Source: an uncultured Microbacterium sp.
GTDB taxonomy: Bacteria; Actinomycetota; Actinomycetes; Actinomycetales; Microbacteriaceae
NCBI RefSeq assembly: GCF_900078385.1
Contig: NZ_FLQR01000006.1
Span: 248,001-312,000 of the forward strand
Length of the DNA: 64,000 nucleotides
Direction: 5' to 3'
Part shown: in pieces, positions 15,534 to 23,718 of the stretch
Position numbering within the stretch: the stretch's first letter is position 1
Layout: the number at the start of each line of letters is the position of its first letter
Position numbers and translations under genes: made by a program
Notes under the pieces: model-generated
What the model was told of the DNA's origin: nothing
Databases searched by the model: none
What the model saw: the letters and a program-made list of their open reading frames with translations, nothing else

Positions 15534-16190
15534 TCACCACGTTCCCGAAATGGCGGCGACGTGCGTGCCGACCTCGACTGCGAGGCGGGTGACCTCCCCG
15601 ATCAGCCCCGCGGTGCGAGGGTTGGTCGGCATCGCTGTCACCAGCTCGCCGAGGATTGGGGCGTCGGCGTGCGCCTTGTAGCGCCGCAGCGTCTCCGCGG
15701 TTCGTGGGTAACCCCAGTCCGTGTCGAGCCGGTGCATCCATACGTCCCACTGATGAGGCGTCCGGGGATCGAGCTTGTTCAGCACGACCGCATACCGGAG
15801 GCCCCGCGGTTCGATAAGACGGTGGATGGTTCGCATGGTTGGCTCCACCGCGAGCGGCTCGGGCGTCATCGGCACGAGTGCGAAGTCGGCGGCGTCCAGC
15901 ACCAGGTCAAGGGTCCGAGTCTCCTCGAAACTCCCGGGGGTGTCCACGAAGACGAAGTCGTACTCCACCTGTAGAAGCGGCAGCCGGGCGATGACGCTCG
16001 CCTGCTGGGGGCCGGCGTAGTCGAACGGCAACGGGCGGGGGACGTTGTCGGCCCACCACTGCGTGGACCGCTGGGGGTCCGTGTCGATGAGCAGCACCCT
16101 ATGTCGGCGGGACATCGCCGCGGCGACCTGCATCGCGATCGTCGTCTTCCCGACGCCGCCCTTTTGATTGGTAACAGCGATCGTGTACAT
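15534..16190 (-). CDS. parA: ParA-family partition ATPase
   Basis: A 218-residue ParA/MinD-type ATPase. The deviant Walker A with its signature Lys is [10 protein letters not shown] near residue 9; [15 protein letters not shown] carries the Walker A' Asp; DFVFVDTPG is the Walker B region. It is short and lacks an N-terminal HTH, like small plasmid ParA proteins (type Ib). AGGAGG lies 6 nt before the ATG at 16190, a near-ideal site. It leads a tight four-gene minus-strand operon and is divergent from the DNA-binding protein at 16338. It suggests that the element has, or had, a plasmid-like life. Confidence 0.92.
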   Translation of the reverse strand: MYTIAVTNQKGGVGKTTIAMQVAAAMSRRHRVLLIDTDPQRSTQWWADNVPRPLPFDYAGPQQASVIARLPLLQVEYDFVFVDTPGSFEETRTLDLVLDAADFALVPMTPEPLAVEPTMRTIHRLIEPRGLRYAVVLNKLDPRTPHQWDVWMHRLDTDWGYPRTAETLRRYKAHADAPILGELVTAMPTNPRTAGLIGEVTRLAVEVGTHVAAISGTW

Positions 16191-16220
16191 CCTCAACCTC
16201 CTGCGTGTCCCGAATGGCTA

Positions 16221-16258
16221 TTGACACTAGTAGACGTCTTAGCCGTACACTTAGTCAA
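16221..16258. promoter_or_regulatory. Face-to-face promoters with partial dyad between parA and the 16338 gene
   Basis: A plus-strand TTGACA (16221-16226) and a minus-strand TTGACT (from 16258 downward, with TCTACT 18 nt further) overlap in a 38-bp stretch that starts TTGAC and ends GTCAA. Opposing promoters sharing one dyad suggest mutual or autoregulated control of the element's two transcripts. Confidence 0.5.
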
Positions 16259-16337
16259 GGCCGGGCTGCGATTCCTGATTGCGGTCGAGCAAACTAAGGG
16301 GGTGAAGGTCGACGTGAAGACAATCGAGGGCAAGAAG

Positions 16338-16880
16338 ATGTCGCATCGTGCAGCGACAGAGCCCATCGGTTCCGCATTGCGGATCGCGCCCGGTTTCAGC
16401 GCCACCACTCTCGATGACGAGACCGGCATCGAGACGACACTTGACGCGATCTACGACGCGGACGCCGGGAAGTACGTCGTCACCACGATCGTCAACCGTG
16501 CCATCCGCCCCGGGTTCGACGAGATCGCGCTCAGGCACACCGCTCCGCAGGCGATCCTGCAAGTCGCGGTCCCCCAGTGCGTGGCCGTCAAGCTTGACAA
16601 GGGTTGGACCACGATCGCCGAACTCACCCAGACCGAGGGGCGCATCGTCCCCGACTGGCTCGCCGCCGAAGTCGTCAAGCGAGGCACCAGGACCGAACGC
16701 ATGGAAGTCATCCAGATCCTCTACGGCGCCTCCGCCCTCGCCGGACTCCCTCCGGTTCGCACGGTGCAGGTCGAGCTTGGCGTCCCGCACCGCACCGCCA
16801 GCGACTGGATCGGCAAGGCCCGTGCCGCCGGCTACCTCAAGGGAATGAGCTTCACGCCTGGCCGCCAGGCGGATGACTGA
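16338..16880 (+). CDS. HTH-containing protein of the integrated element
   Basis: A 180-residue protein with an unassigned N-terminal domain (for example TLDAIYDADAGKYVVTTIVN). A C-terminal winged-helix-like segment, VRTVQVELGVPHRTASDWIG followed by KARAAGYLKG, resembles HTH modules of element-encoded regulators. Starts are ambiguous: ATG 16338 has GAGGG 7 nt upstream, while GTG codons at 16302 and 16314 are possible. It is divergent from parA and overlaps the next small HTH gene by 8 bp, so the three plus-strand genes (16338, 16873, 17089) form one transcript ending in the integrase. Role inferred: control of excision or copy functions. Confidence 0.65.
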   Translation: MSHRAATEPIGSALRIAPGFSATTLDDETGIETTLDAIYDADAGKYVVTTIVNRAIRPGFDEIALRHTAPQAILQVAVPQCVAVKLDKGWTTIAELTQTEGRIVPDWLAAEVVKRGTRTERMEVIQILYGASALAGLPPVRTVQVELGVPHRTASDWIGKARAAGYLKGMSFTPGRQADD

Positions 16881-17088
16881 CACCAGTACTGCGTCACTTG
16901 TCATCGCTGTCGACCATGTCACCGCGGCCGCGGCGATCGGGATCAGCCCGTCCCGCTTGCGTCACCACGTGAGGCTCGGAGACATCACGCCGCACTTCTC
17001 CGGCTCGAAGCCGCTGTACGCGGTCTCGGAATTGCAGCGATTCATCGAAGCTCTTCCGACCCACCCGGAGCGTCTGCTCACGGCGTGA
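16873..17088 (+). CDS. Small HTH protein, excisionase-like
   Basis: A 71-residue protein with a MerR/AlpA-like helix-turn-helix: VDHVTAAAAIGISPSRLRHH, then a short wing and KPLYAVSELQRFIEAL. Size, fold and position immediately before an integrase gene (the next start follows the stop with no gap) are those of a recombination directionality factor/excisionase. Excision activity itself is inferred. The ATG at 16873 lies within the end of the preceding gene, so translation is coupled. Confidence 0.75.
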   Translation: MTDTSTASLVIAVDHVTAAAAIGISPSRLRHHVRLGDITPHFSGSKPLYAVSELQRFIEALPTHPERLLTA

Positions 17089-18330
17089 GTGCGATGGTTC
17101 GGTGGGGAGCGTCCGTCGACCGGAGCGTTGCCTAAGCGGCGCGACCACGGGCAGGGATCGGTGTTCTTCCTCGAAAGCCGCGGACTGTGGCGCGGGGTCA
17201 TCGACAACGGGTTTCACTCGGACGGCAGGCGCCGGCAGCGGTACGTGCATGCCAAGACTCGCGAGGAGTGTGTCAAGAAGCTTCGCAAGCTGATGAATGA
17301 GATCGCGACCCATGGGGAGCCGCTGGACCATCACACCCGAGTCGCCGATCTCGCCAAGGCCTGGCTGGAAGACGCCGGCGGCCGGCTCAAGCCCAAGACG
17401 ATGCAGGGGTACCGGTCCGCCGTATCCGCGAGCATTGTTCCCATTCTCGGGAAACGGGTTGTCTCCGAACTTCGGCCTTCGGACGTTCGACGGCTGCACG
17501 CCGCGGTATTCTCCCGCGGCGTCGGCGCATCGAGTGTGGCCAGCGCCCACCGCGCCCTATCGGCCATGCTCAGCTTCGCCGTCGACGAGGGGATGATCGC
17601 GCGCAACGTCGCCGAGTCGGTCGACATCCCCACCCGGGCACCCACCAACCGGGACTCGCTTTCGCGCGCGGAGACCCAGGCGCTCCTCGAAGACGGCGAG
17701 CCCAGGTGGGTCCTCAGCCTCCTCTCCGGCGCACGCGACGGCGAGTTGCGCGGCCTGCGCGTCGAGGACATCGACTTCGAAGCGAAAGTCGCGCACATCT
17801 CCTGGAACCTCGCCGAAGCCACCTCCCAACACGGCTGCGGCGGGACGTGTGGCTACAAGCGCGCCAGCAACTGCCCCCAGCGCATCCTCGACGTCGCACC
17901 CAACCTGGAATCGATCCCTCTCGAGGGCCGGTGGGTGCTCGTCCGCCCGAAGTCCTACAAGCCACGCCTTGTGCCCCTCACGCAGCCGCTCGCCGACGCG
18001 CTCCGCGCCCAGATCGACGCGGACGGTGGCCCGAACCCGCACAGTCTGGTGTGGCACCGCGCACAGGGCACGCCGCTCACCAACGCCGACATGAACACCT
18101 CCCTCCGACAGGCGCTTCGCCGCGCGGGCATCAGGCGCCCCGCGACGGTGCACTGGCTGCGCCACACATACACGACCATGTCCGAGCACGCCGGCATCCC
18201 CTGGGTGGTCTACTCCCGGATCTCCGGGCACGCCAGCGAAGACATCTCCCGCCGCTACACTCACCAGCTCGAAGTCGAGGCGCGGGACGGAATCGCCCGG
18301 CTGGACGCCTACCTGCGCGAGCACCGCTGA
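17089..18330 (+). CDS. int: Tyrosine-recombinase integrase
   Basis: A 413-residue phage-type integrase. After an N-terminal DNA-binding arm (RRQRYVHAKTREECVKKLRK) come a SAM-like core-binding domain and a catalytic domain containing Arg in SGARDGELRGL, Lys in RPKSYKPRLVPL, His and Arg in HWLRHTYTTM, His in SGHASEDIS and the nucleophile Tyr in RRYTHQ. All catalytic residues are present. An insert with four Cys (GCGGTCGYKRASNCPQR) is seen, as in other actinobacterial integrases. The GTG start directly follows the HTH gene's stop. A tRNA-Arg gene lies 250 bp downstream with its 3' end facing the integrase, the usual attachment target. Confidence 0.95.
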   Translation: MRWFGGERPSTGALPKRRDHGQGSVFFLESRGLWRGVIDNGFHSDGRRRQRYVHAKTREECVKKLRKLMNEIATHGEPLDHHTRVADLAKAWLEDAGGRLKPKTMQGYRSAVSASIVPILGKRVVSELRPSDVRRLHAAVFSRGVGASSVASAHRALSAMLSFAVDEGMIARNVAESVDIPTRAPTNRDSLSRAETQALLEDGEPRWVLSLLSGARDGELRGLRVEDIDFEAKVAHISWNLAEATSQHGCGGTCGYKRASNCPQRILDVAPNLESIPLEGRWVLVRPKSYKPRLVPLTQPLADALRAQIDADGGPNPHSLVWHRAQGTPLTNADMNTSLRQALRRAGIRRPATVHWLRHTYTTMSEHAGIPWVVYSRISGHASEDISRRYTHQLEVEARDGIARLDAYLREHR

Positions 18331-18442
18331 GCCCAGCGGCTCCGGTTCTCGACGCCTAGAGTAGGCGGCAACGTCGCAGGGTCTGCTGGCAGCCGCTTCA
18401 GCCCTCGGACCGCCCGAAAGCGTCTTCGCGGCGCCGGATTTA

Positions 18443-18465
18443 GTGCACACATAGGTGCACACATA
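18443..18465. repeat. Direct repeat between integrase and tRNA
   Basis: GTGCACACATA occurs at 18443-18453 and 18455-18465, 12 bp apart, a helical turn and a bit. Position between int and the tRNA attachment target suggests arm-type integrase or excisionase binding sites; this is inferred. Confidence 0.55.
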
Positions 18466-18528
18466 CGGGTGTCCTGCTGTGTCGCGCTGTGGCGTCCGCC
18501 GAAGAACTCATTCGTGCCAGAAACCACG

Positions 18529-18554
18529 AAAACCCGCGGGATTCCGCGGGTTTT
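18529..18554 (-). terminator. Strong terminator downstream of tRNA-Arg
   Basis: AAAACCCGCGG (18529-18539) and CCGCGGGTTTT (18544-18554) form a perfect 11-bp stem with a GATT loop, 26 bp past the tRNA 3' end. It ends in T4 on both strands, so it could also stop transcription coming from the integrase. Confidence 0.85.
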
Positions 18555-18579
18555 CGATCGTTACTGTCTCAACACAGTG

Positions 18580-18652
18580 TGCGCCCGAAGAGACTCGAAC
18601 TCCCAACCTTCTGATCCGTAGTCAGATGCTCTATCCATTGAGCTACGGGCGC
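18580..18652 (-). tRNA. tRNA-Arg (anticodon ACG)
   Basis: A 73-nt tRNA. The acceptor stem is GCGCCCG/CGGGCGC with discriminator A, the D arm GCTC..GAGC, and the anticodon stem TCTGA/TCAGA around loop CTACGGA (anticodon ACG, read as ICG). The T arm has loop TTCGAGT. CCA is not encoded. The gene appears intact although an integrase sits next to its 3' end, as expected if the inserted element restores the tRNA end. Confidence 0.96.
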
Positions 18653-18722
18653 ATGGCCTTTGCTCTCGCAAGGCCAGCGACCAGGATACCCCACGCCGCC
18701 GGATCCTCCGAATCGAGGGCCG

Positions 18723-19373
18723 TCACTCCAGTTCGGCGGGGTCGAAACCGCCTGCGCTCGCGCCGCCCTCGATGACCTCGGGCTCCGCGCCGCTCGCGCG
18801 CAGCGCCACCTGCTTCTCGACGCTGCGGCGGTGGGCGCGCAGCTTCGGCAGGTCGACGAGCCGCAGGGCCTGCATGCGCGCGATGCGCATCCGGTCGTAG
18901 TCGGGCTCGAGGTCGGGGCGGGCGGCTTCGATCCGCAGCGTCCGGTCGATGTTGCCGGCGACCTCGTGCCATGCCGCCTCGCGCGCATCGGCGATGAGCT
19001 TGCCGAGCTCCTCGTCGTCCTCCGCGCGGGCGCGCAGCTCGCGCGCGACGTGCTGCGACTGCTTGCGTCGGCGCCGGAGGTTGCGGATGTCCCTGCTCCG
19101 GTAGTCGTGCGTGCCGTCCGAGTCGGAGTGGCGACCGCGAGCAGCCTTGCGGTCGCGTTCGGTGCGCGCGGCGTCGTCGTCGGCCTCGTCGGCGAGCGCG
19201 AGCAGCGCGGCGCGCGCATCGGGGAGGAACCGTTCCGTGTCGAAGTCCTCCCCCTCGGCCAGGATGTGCACGAGGATGCTGTTCTTCAGGCTCAGCCGCG
19301 TCGCCGCGGACGCGATGTACAGTCCCTCAGCGACGACATCGCGCGTGCGCACACGCTGCTGCTTCTCAGCCAC
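18723..19373 (-). CDS. Conserved hypothetical protein, charged helical
   Basis: A 216-residue protein that begins with an ordered domain (TRDVVAEGLYIASAATRLSL, then FLPDARAALLALADEADDDA). It continues with a highly charged, probably coiled or helical region (RDIRNLRRRRKQSQHVAREL) and a helical C-terminal part with YDRMRIARMQALRLVDLPKL. I do not recognise a characterised family. Similar proteins in Microbacteriaceae have sometimes been labelled asparagine synthase, which nothing here supports. Transcribed toward the tRNA; the next gene upstream (19456) is divergent. Confidence 0.75.
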   Translation of the reverse strand: MAEKQQRVRTRDVVAEGLYIASAATRLSLKNSILVHILAEGEDFDTERFLPDARAALLALADEADDDAARTERDRKAARGRHSDSDGTHDYRSRDIRNLRRRRKQSQHVARELRARAEDDEELGKLIADAREAAWHEVAGNIDRTLRIEAARPDLEPDYDRMRIARMQALRLVDLPKLRAHRRSVEKQVALRASGAEPEVIEGGASAGGFDPAELE

Positions 19374-19455
19374 CGGTCCCCCTCACCTCGATCCTAGGGA
19401 AGGGCGTCGACGAGAATCGACGGCAGAGGCGGAACAAATCGAGAACGGGGCCAGG

Positions 19456-20322
19456 ATGCCACGACTGGACGTCACCGGCGCGACGAGCGTCGTCACGGGA
19501 GCCGCCGCGGGAATAGGCGCCGCGGTCGCCCACCGGCTCGCCCGCGACGGGGCACGACTCGCCCTGATCGACCGCGACGCGGCCGGCCTGGCGGCGGTGG
19601 CGGCCTCCCTCCGCGGGACAGGGCATACGACGCACGTCGTCGACCTCGCGGATGACGCGGCCGTGGCCGCCGTGGCCGCCGACATCACGGCATCCCACCC
19701 GCACGTGCAGATCCTCATCACGTGCGCCGGCTCCTCCATGCTCGGCAGCATCGACCAGCTCACGATGGCCGAGATGCGCTGGCTCATGGATGTGAACCTC
19801 TGGGGCACCGTGAACATCACGCAGGCACTCCTCCCCGCGCTGCGCCGTGCTCCCGCCGCGCACATCACCCACCTCGTCTCGATCTACGGGCTCGCCGCCC
19901 CCGCCGGACGCATCCCCTATGCGATGAGCAAGTACGCCGTGCGCGGCTTCACCGAGGCGCTCCGTCACGAGCTGGAGCGGTCGACCGTCACGGTCGGCGC
20001 CGTCTACCCCGCCGGGGTGAAGACGGGGATCATCCTGCGCGGGCGGTACGCCGCGGCGATCGATCCGGCCGTGGCCGACCGGGCAGCCCACGCCCAGGCG
20101 AGGATGTACCACACGGAGCCCGCGGACGCCGCGGCGAGGATCGTGGACGCCGCGATCGCCCGCCGGCCGCGGACCATGATCGGGCGCGAAGCGCGACTCG
20201 TCGACGTCCTGACGCGGGTCGCGCCGACGCGGTACTGGGCCGCGATGCGCCGTCCGCTCCGCGATGCGATCGACACGACGACCCCGGTGAGCGGCTCGGG
20301 CGGCGGCGGAACGGATTCGTAA
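19456..20322 (+). CDS. SDR-family oxidoreductase
   Basis: A 288-residue short-chain dehydrogenase. It has a glycine-rich TGAAAGIGAAVAHRLARDG for NAD(P), Ser in HLVSIYGLAAP, and Tyr-Lys in PYAMSKYAVRGF. One deviation: the usual NNAG after the fourth strand reads ITCAG, a substitution found in some functional SDRs. The C-terminal extension (GREARLVDVLTRVAPTRYWA) is typical of the membrane-associated subset that acts on hydrophobic alcohols or fatty substrates. The ATG at 19456 is preceded by CAGG. It is divergent from the charged hypothetical gene and stands alone. Confidence 0.88.
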   Translation: MPRLDVTGATSVVTGAAAGIGAAVAHRLARDGARLALIDRDAAGLAAVAASLRGTGHTTHVVDLADDAAVAAVAADITASHPHVQILITCAGSSMLGSIDQLTMAEMRWLMDVNLWGTVNITQALLPALRRAPAAHITHLVSIYGLAAPAGRIPYAMSKYAVRGFTEALRHELERSTVTVGAVYPAGVKTGIILRGRYAAAIDPAVADRAAHAQARMYHTEPADAAARIVDAAIARRPRTMIGREARLVDVLTRVAPTRYWAAMRRPLRDAIDTTTPVSGSGGGGTDS

Positions 20323-20402
20323 CCGCACCCGATGCGGAGCATAGGAACCGCATAGGGGCGCCGCATGCAATGGACTCCGGACACGAAACGTCAGGAGTCT
20401 TC

Positions 20403-21005
20403 ATGGAACCGCTCGCCCCCATCGCCCTCGATCTCATCGCCATCGCGGTTCTCGCCTTCGGCGTGTACTACCCCCGGCACCGCCGCCGCGACCTCGCCGT
20501 CGCGTTCGTCGGCGTCAACGTCGGCGTCCTCGCCGTCGCGATGGTGCTGGCCGGGACGACCGTCGGCGCGGGCCTGGGCCTCGGCCTCTTCGGGGTCCTG
20601 TCGATCATCCGGCTGCGCTCGCGGGAGATCGAGCAGAGCGAGATGTCGTACTACCTCGCCGCGCTCGCGATCGGTCTCATCTCCGGCCTCTCCACCGGCA
20701 TCACCTGGCTGAGCGCCGGCCTCGTCGTCCTCATCGTGGCGGTCCTGGCCGTCGTGGACAGCCCGGCGATCCTCCGCCGCTCCCGCGAGCAGACGATCGT
20801 CCTCGACCGGGCCTACACCGACGAGGCCGAGCTGCAGGCCGCCGTCGAGCAGGTCCTGGGCGTGCCGGTGCATCGCGTCTCGGTCCGCGCCGTCGATCTC
20901 GTCTCCGACACCACGACCGCCGACGTCCGCTACAGCGCACCCCGCCCCGGCGAGACCCCCGTGCGCCGGTCGGAGTCGCTCGGCCGGTACGAGGTGGCCC
21001 GATGA
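20403..21005 (+). CDS. DUF4956 membrane protein
   Basis: A 200-residue protein with about four N-terminal transmembrane segments, then a cytoplasmic domain of about 90 residues (AYTDEAELQAAVEQVLG, VPVHRVSVRAVDLVSDTTTA). The loop GLFGVLSIIRLRSREIEQSE is the DUF4956 hallmark. Members are almost always encoded next to VTC-domain proteins, as here: the stop overlaps the start of the VTC gene by 4 bp. A partner role in making or moving a polyphosphate-type or wall-associated product is inferred from that linkage. First gene of a three-gene operon. Confidence 0.88.
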   Translation: MEPLAPIALDLIAIAVLAFGVYYPRHRRRDLAVAFVGVNVGVLAVAMVLAGTTVGAGLGLGLFGVLSIIRLRSREIEQSEMSYYLAALAIGLISGLSTGITWLSAGLVVLIVAVLAVVDSPAILRRSREQTIVLDRAYTDEAELQAAVEQVLGVPVHRVSVRAVDLVSDTTTADVRYSAPRPGETPVRRSESLGRYEVAR

Positions 21006-21796
21006 GCGCCCTCACCCGGCTCGATGCGCTCCGCGGCGTCGACCTCGCCGAGCTGAACGCGGCCGCCGCCCTGCAGACCCGCGTCGACCGGAAGTACATC
21101 CTGCCGCTCACCGCTCTCCCCCGCGTGCTGGCCGACCTGCCGGAGGGCAGCGAGGTGCTCGACATCGGGGGGCAGCGGGCCCTGCGGTACGCCTCCCAGT
21201 ACTTCGACACCCCCGAGCTCGACAGTTATCTCGGTGCCGCGCGCGGCCGGCGCCGCCGGTTCAAGGTGCGCGCCCGCACCTACCTCGACTCCGGCGGCAC
21301 GTTCCTCGAGGTCAAGACCCGCGGCGGCCGGTCGGCCACCGTCAAGGAGCGCGTCCCCGTGACGGGCGACGAACTCGACGAGGACGCGGTCTCCTATGCC
21401 GCCGACCTCATGGCGGGTGCCGGCATCCCCGCGGCGGTGCATCTCGCCGGCCGGCTCCGGCCGACGCTCGTCACGCAGTACCGGCGTGCGACGATCCTGC
21501 TGCCGGCCGCGGCGGGCGGAGACCCGTCCCGGGCCACGATCGACATCGACCTCGCCTGGATCGACGGCGACGGCACACTCCTCGAGCTGCCCGCATCCGC
21601 GATCGTCGAGACGAAGTCCGGCCAGCGCGCCGGGGCGCTCGACCGCGCCCTGTGGCGGCACGGACACCGCCCGGCAACCCTCTCGAAGTACGGCACGGGC
21701 CTGGCGGCCCTGCACCCCTCCCTCCCCTCCCATAAGTGGCGTCGCGTCCTGTCGCGCCACTTCACCGACGTGACGCCTTCGCGCGTCGCCGCCTGA
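21002..21796 (+). CDS. VTC-domain protein (polyphosphate-polymerase-like)
   Basis: A 264-residue protein covering one VTC domain, the catalytic fold of yeast Vtc4, which makes inorganic polyphosphate from ATP inside a basic tunnel. Key blocks are present: TRVDRKYILP, SQYFDTPELDSYL, the basic strand RRRRFKVRARTYL, TFLEVKTRGGRSATVKERVP, the acidic metal-binding ATIDIDLAWIDG and the closing SKYGTGLA. Whether the bacterial enzyme makes polyP in this operon is not established. It overlaps the DUF4956 gene by 4 bp and precedes a secreted carbohydrate-binding-type lipoprotein. Confidence 0.88.
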   Translation: MSALTRLDALRGVDLAELNAAAALQTRVDRKYILPLTALPRVLADLPEGSEVLDIGGQRALRYASQYFDTPELDSYLGAARGRRRRFKVRARTYLDSGGTFLEVKTRGGRSATVKERVPVTGDELDEDAVSYAADLMAGAGIPAAVHLAGRLRPTLVTQYRRATILLPAAAGGDPSRATIDIDLAWIDGDGTLLELPASAIVETKSGQRAGALDRALWRHGHRPATLSKYGTGLAALHPSLPSHKWRRVLSRHFTDVTPSRVAA

Positions 21797-21808
21797 AAGG
21801 ACACCCTC

Positions 21809-23605
21809 ATGGCACAACGCACCCCCTCCCGCCGGCTCTGGCTGATCGCCGCTCCGGCCCTGTCGCTCTCCCTCGTCCTCGCCGGATGCGCGGTCACCGC
21901 GACCACGCCGGCCGACTCGACCGGCACGGTGACCGTCGAGGAGACGGCCACGACCTCGCAGCTCACCGGCGCGACGGATGCCACGCAGACCGCCGCCGAT
22001 GTGCTCGCCGCCGACCAGGAGACGCACGACGCAGGCGACGACGCGGAGTACTCCGTGGACGACGCCACGACGATCGACCTGTCCGGCTCGTCGGCCGCGG
22101 TGACCGGTGACGGCGCGGAGACCGGTGACGGCACCGTGCGGATCACCGCTCCCGGCACCTACATCCTGAGCGGCGACTACACCGGCCAGGTGATCGTCGC
22201 CAGCGACGCGGAGGGCGCGGTCCGGCTCGTGCTCGACGGCGTCGACATCAGCACCGACGCGGGCGCCGCGATCGACATCCAGGCCGCCGACGAGGCGATC
22301 GTCGTCCTCGCGGACGGGTCGTCGAACACGCTGAGCGACGCGGCGTCCTACGCCGACGACGCGTCGGCGAACGCGGCCCTGTACAGCGCCGCCGATCTGA
22401 CCCTCACGGGCACGGGGGCGCTGTCGGTGACCGGGAACGGCAACGACGGCATCGCGGCGGCGGACGGGCTGGTCATCCAGTCCGGCACCGTCACGGTCGA
22501 CGCCGCCGACGACGGCATCCGCGGGAAGGACTACCTCGTCGTCCGGGGCGGTGAGATCACCGTCACGGCGGGCGGCGACGGCCTCAAGTCCGACAACGAG
22601 GAGGCCGCCGAGCGGGGCTACGTCGACATAAGCGGCGGCACGATCGACATCACGAGCGGCGACGAGGGAATCGACGCGTTCACCGATGTCGTCCTCACCG
22701 GCGGTGCCGTGACGATCACGGCGGGCGGCGGCGCCGACGGCGACCCGGACGACGGCGCCAAGGGCGTCTCGGCAGGCGTCATCGCCGTCTTCGAAGGCGG
22801 CTCGCTCGCCGTCGACGCCGCCGACGACGCGGTCAACACGAACGCGTACGCGCACCTCGCCGGCGCGACCGTCGATCTCCGCTCCGGCGACGACGGCGTG
22901 CACAGCGAGCTGCAGCTCGTCATCAGCGCGGGCACGAACACGATCGCCGAGGCCGTGGAAGGGCTCGAGGCGGGCCAGATCACCGTCACAGGCGGTGACA
23001 CATCGGTCACGAGCAGCGACGACGGCACGAACGTCGCCGAACCCGACGAGGGCAGCGCCGAGATGACGATGCTGATCAGCGGCGGCACCCTCCTCGTGAA
23101 CGCGGAGGGCGATGGTCTCGATGTCAACCAGGGCGCCCTCACCCAGACCGGCGGCACCGTCGTCGTGTCGGGGCCGACGAACGGCGGCAACGGCGCACTC
23201 GACGCGGACGGCGGGGTGACGATCTCCGGCGGCATCCTGCTCGCGGCCGGCTCGGCCGGAATGGCCGTCGCGCCGTCGGCCGACTCCGACCAGGCCTCGG
23301 TGCAGTTCACCTTCTCCCAGACGGTCGCGGCCGGCACCGTCCTGACGGTGCTCGACGCGTCCGGGACGGCGCTCGCGTCGTTCACGACCGACAAGGCGAC
23401 GCAGAGCCTCGTGTACTCCGAGTCGGCGCTCGTCAACGGCGAGAGCTACACGCTGGTCTCCGGCGGCAGCGCCGGGGAAGCGGTGGCCGGGAGCCTCGCG
23501 AGCCCCGGGACGGCCGGGACCACGACGGTCGCGACCGGGGTCGCCGGCGAGCAGACCTCGGCCGAGATGGGTCCGGGCGGCGGGGGCGGCGGCACCCGCC
23601 CCTGA
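21809..23605 (+). CDS. Secreted lipoprotein with beta-helical carbohydrate-binding (DUF4353-type) repeats
   Basis: A 598-residue exported lipoprotein. A signal peptide with lipobox LVLAGC ends near residue 29, and an acidic Ala/Thr/Asp-rich linker follows. A long right-handed beta-helix-like region has turns such as YILSGDYTGQVIVASD, VLDGVDISTDAGAAIDIQAA, DDGIRGKDYLVVRGGEITVT and SGDEGIDAFTDVVLTGGAV. This is the DUF4353 'carbohydrate-binding domain' pattern. The last 60 residues end in a Gly-rich tail. It follows the VTC gene after 12 nt. In many bacteria this family travels with VTC, DUF4956 and CotH-kinase genes; no CotH gene is present here. Confidence 0.85.
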   Translation: MAQRTPSRRLWLIAAPALSLSLVLAGCAVTATTPADSTGTVTVEETATTSQLTGATDATQTAADVLAADQETHDAGDDAEYSVDDATTIDLSGSSAAVTGDGAETGDGTVRITAPGTYILSGDYTGQVIVASDAEGAVRLVLDGVDISTDAGAAIDIQAADEAIVVLADGSSNTLSDAASYADDASANAALYSAADLTLTGTGALSVTGNGNDGIAAADGLVIQSGTVTVDAADDGIRGKDYLVVRGGEITVTAGGDGLKSDNEEAAERGYVDISGGTIDITSGDEGIDAFTDVVLTGGAVTITAGGGADGDPDDGAKGVSAGVIAVFEGGSLAVDAADDAVNTNAYAHLAGATVDLRSGDDGVHSELQLVISAGTNTIAEAVEGLEAGQITVTGGDTSVTSSDDGTNVAEPDEGSAEMTMLISGGTLLVNAEGDGLDVNQGALTQTGGTVVVSGPTNGGNGALDADGGVTISGGILLAAGSAGMAVAPSADSDQASVQFTFSQTVAAGTVLTVLDASGTALASFTTDKATQSLVYSESALVNGESYTLVSGGSAGEAVAGSLASPGTAGTTTVATGVAGEQTSAEMGPGGGGGGTRP

Positions 23606-23718
23606 CCTGCGGGCGATCCCCGCTGAAGGCGATCCCCCTCCGATCCCATCCGATCCGCAGACGGCCCCGAATGATCTGTGTCGCGGTGATCGCCGCGCAC
23701 GAACTGGAGGTCCACATC

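Noticed and set aside
12395..18580. Left attachment site of the integrated element
   Set aside because: I looked for a copy of the tRNA 3' end (CGAAGAGACTCGAAC) to the left and saw none by eye, so no att site is called; a computed repeat search is needed.
20930..22903. 657-codon antisense frame under the carbohydrate-binding lipoprotein and VTC gene
   Set aside because: High-GC shadow frame with Arg/Gly/Val bias, no domain, opposite to well-supported genes.
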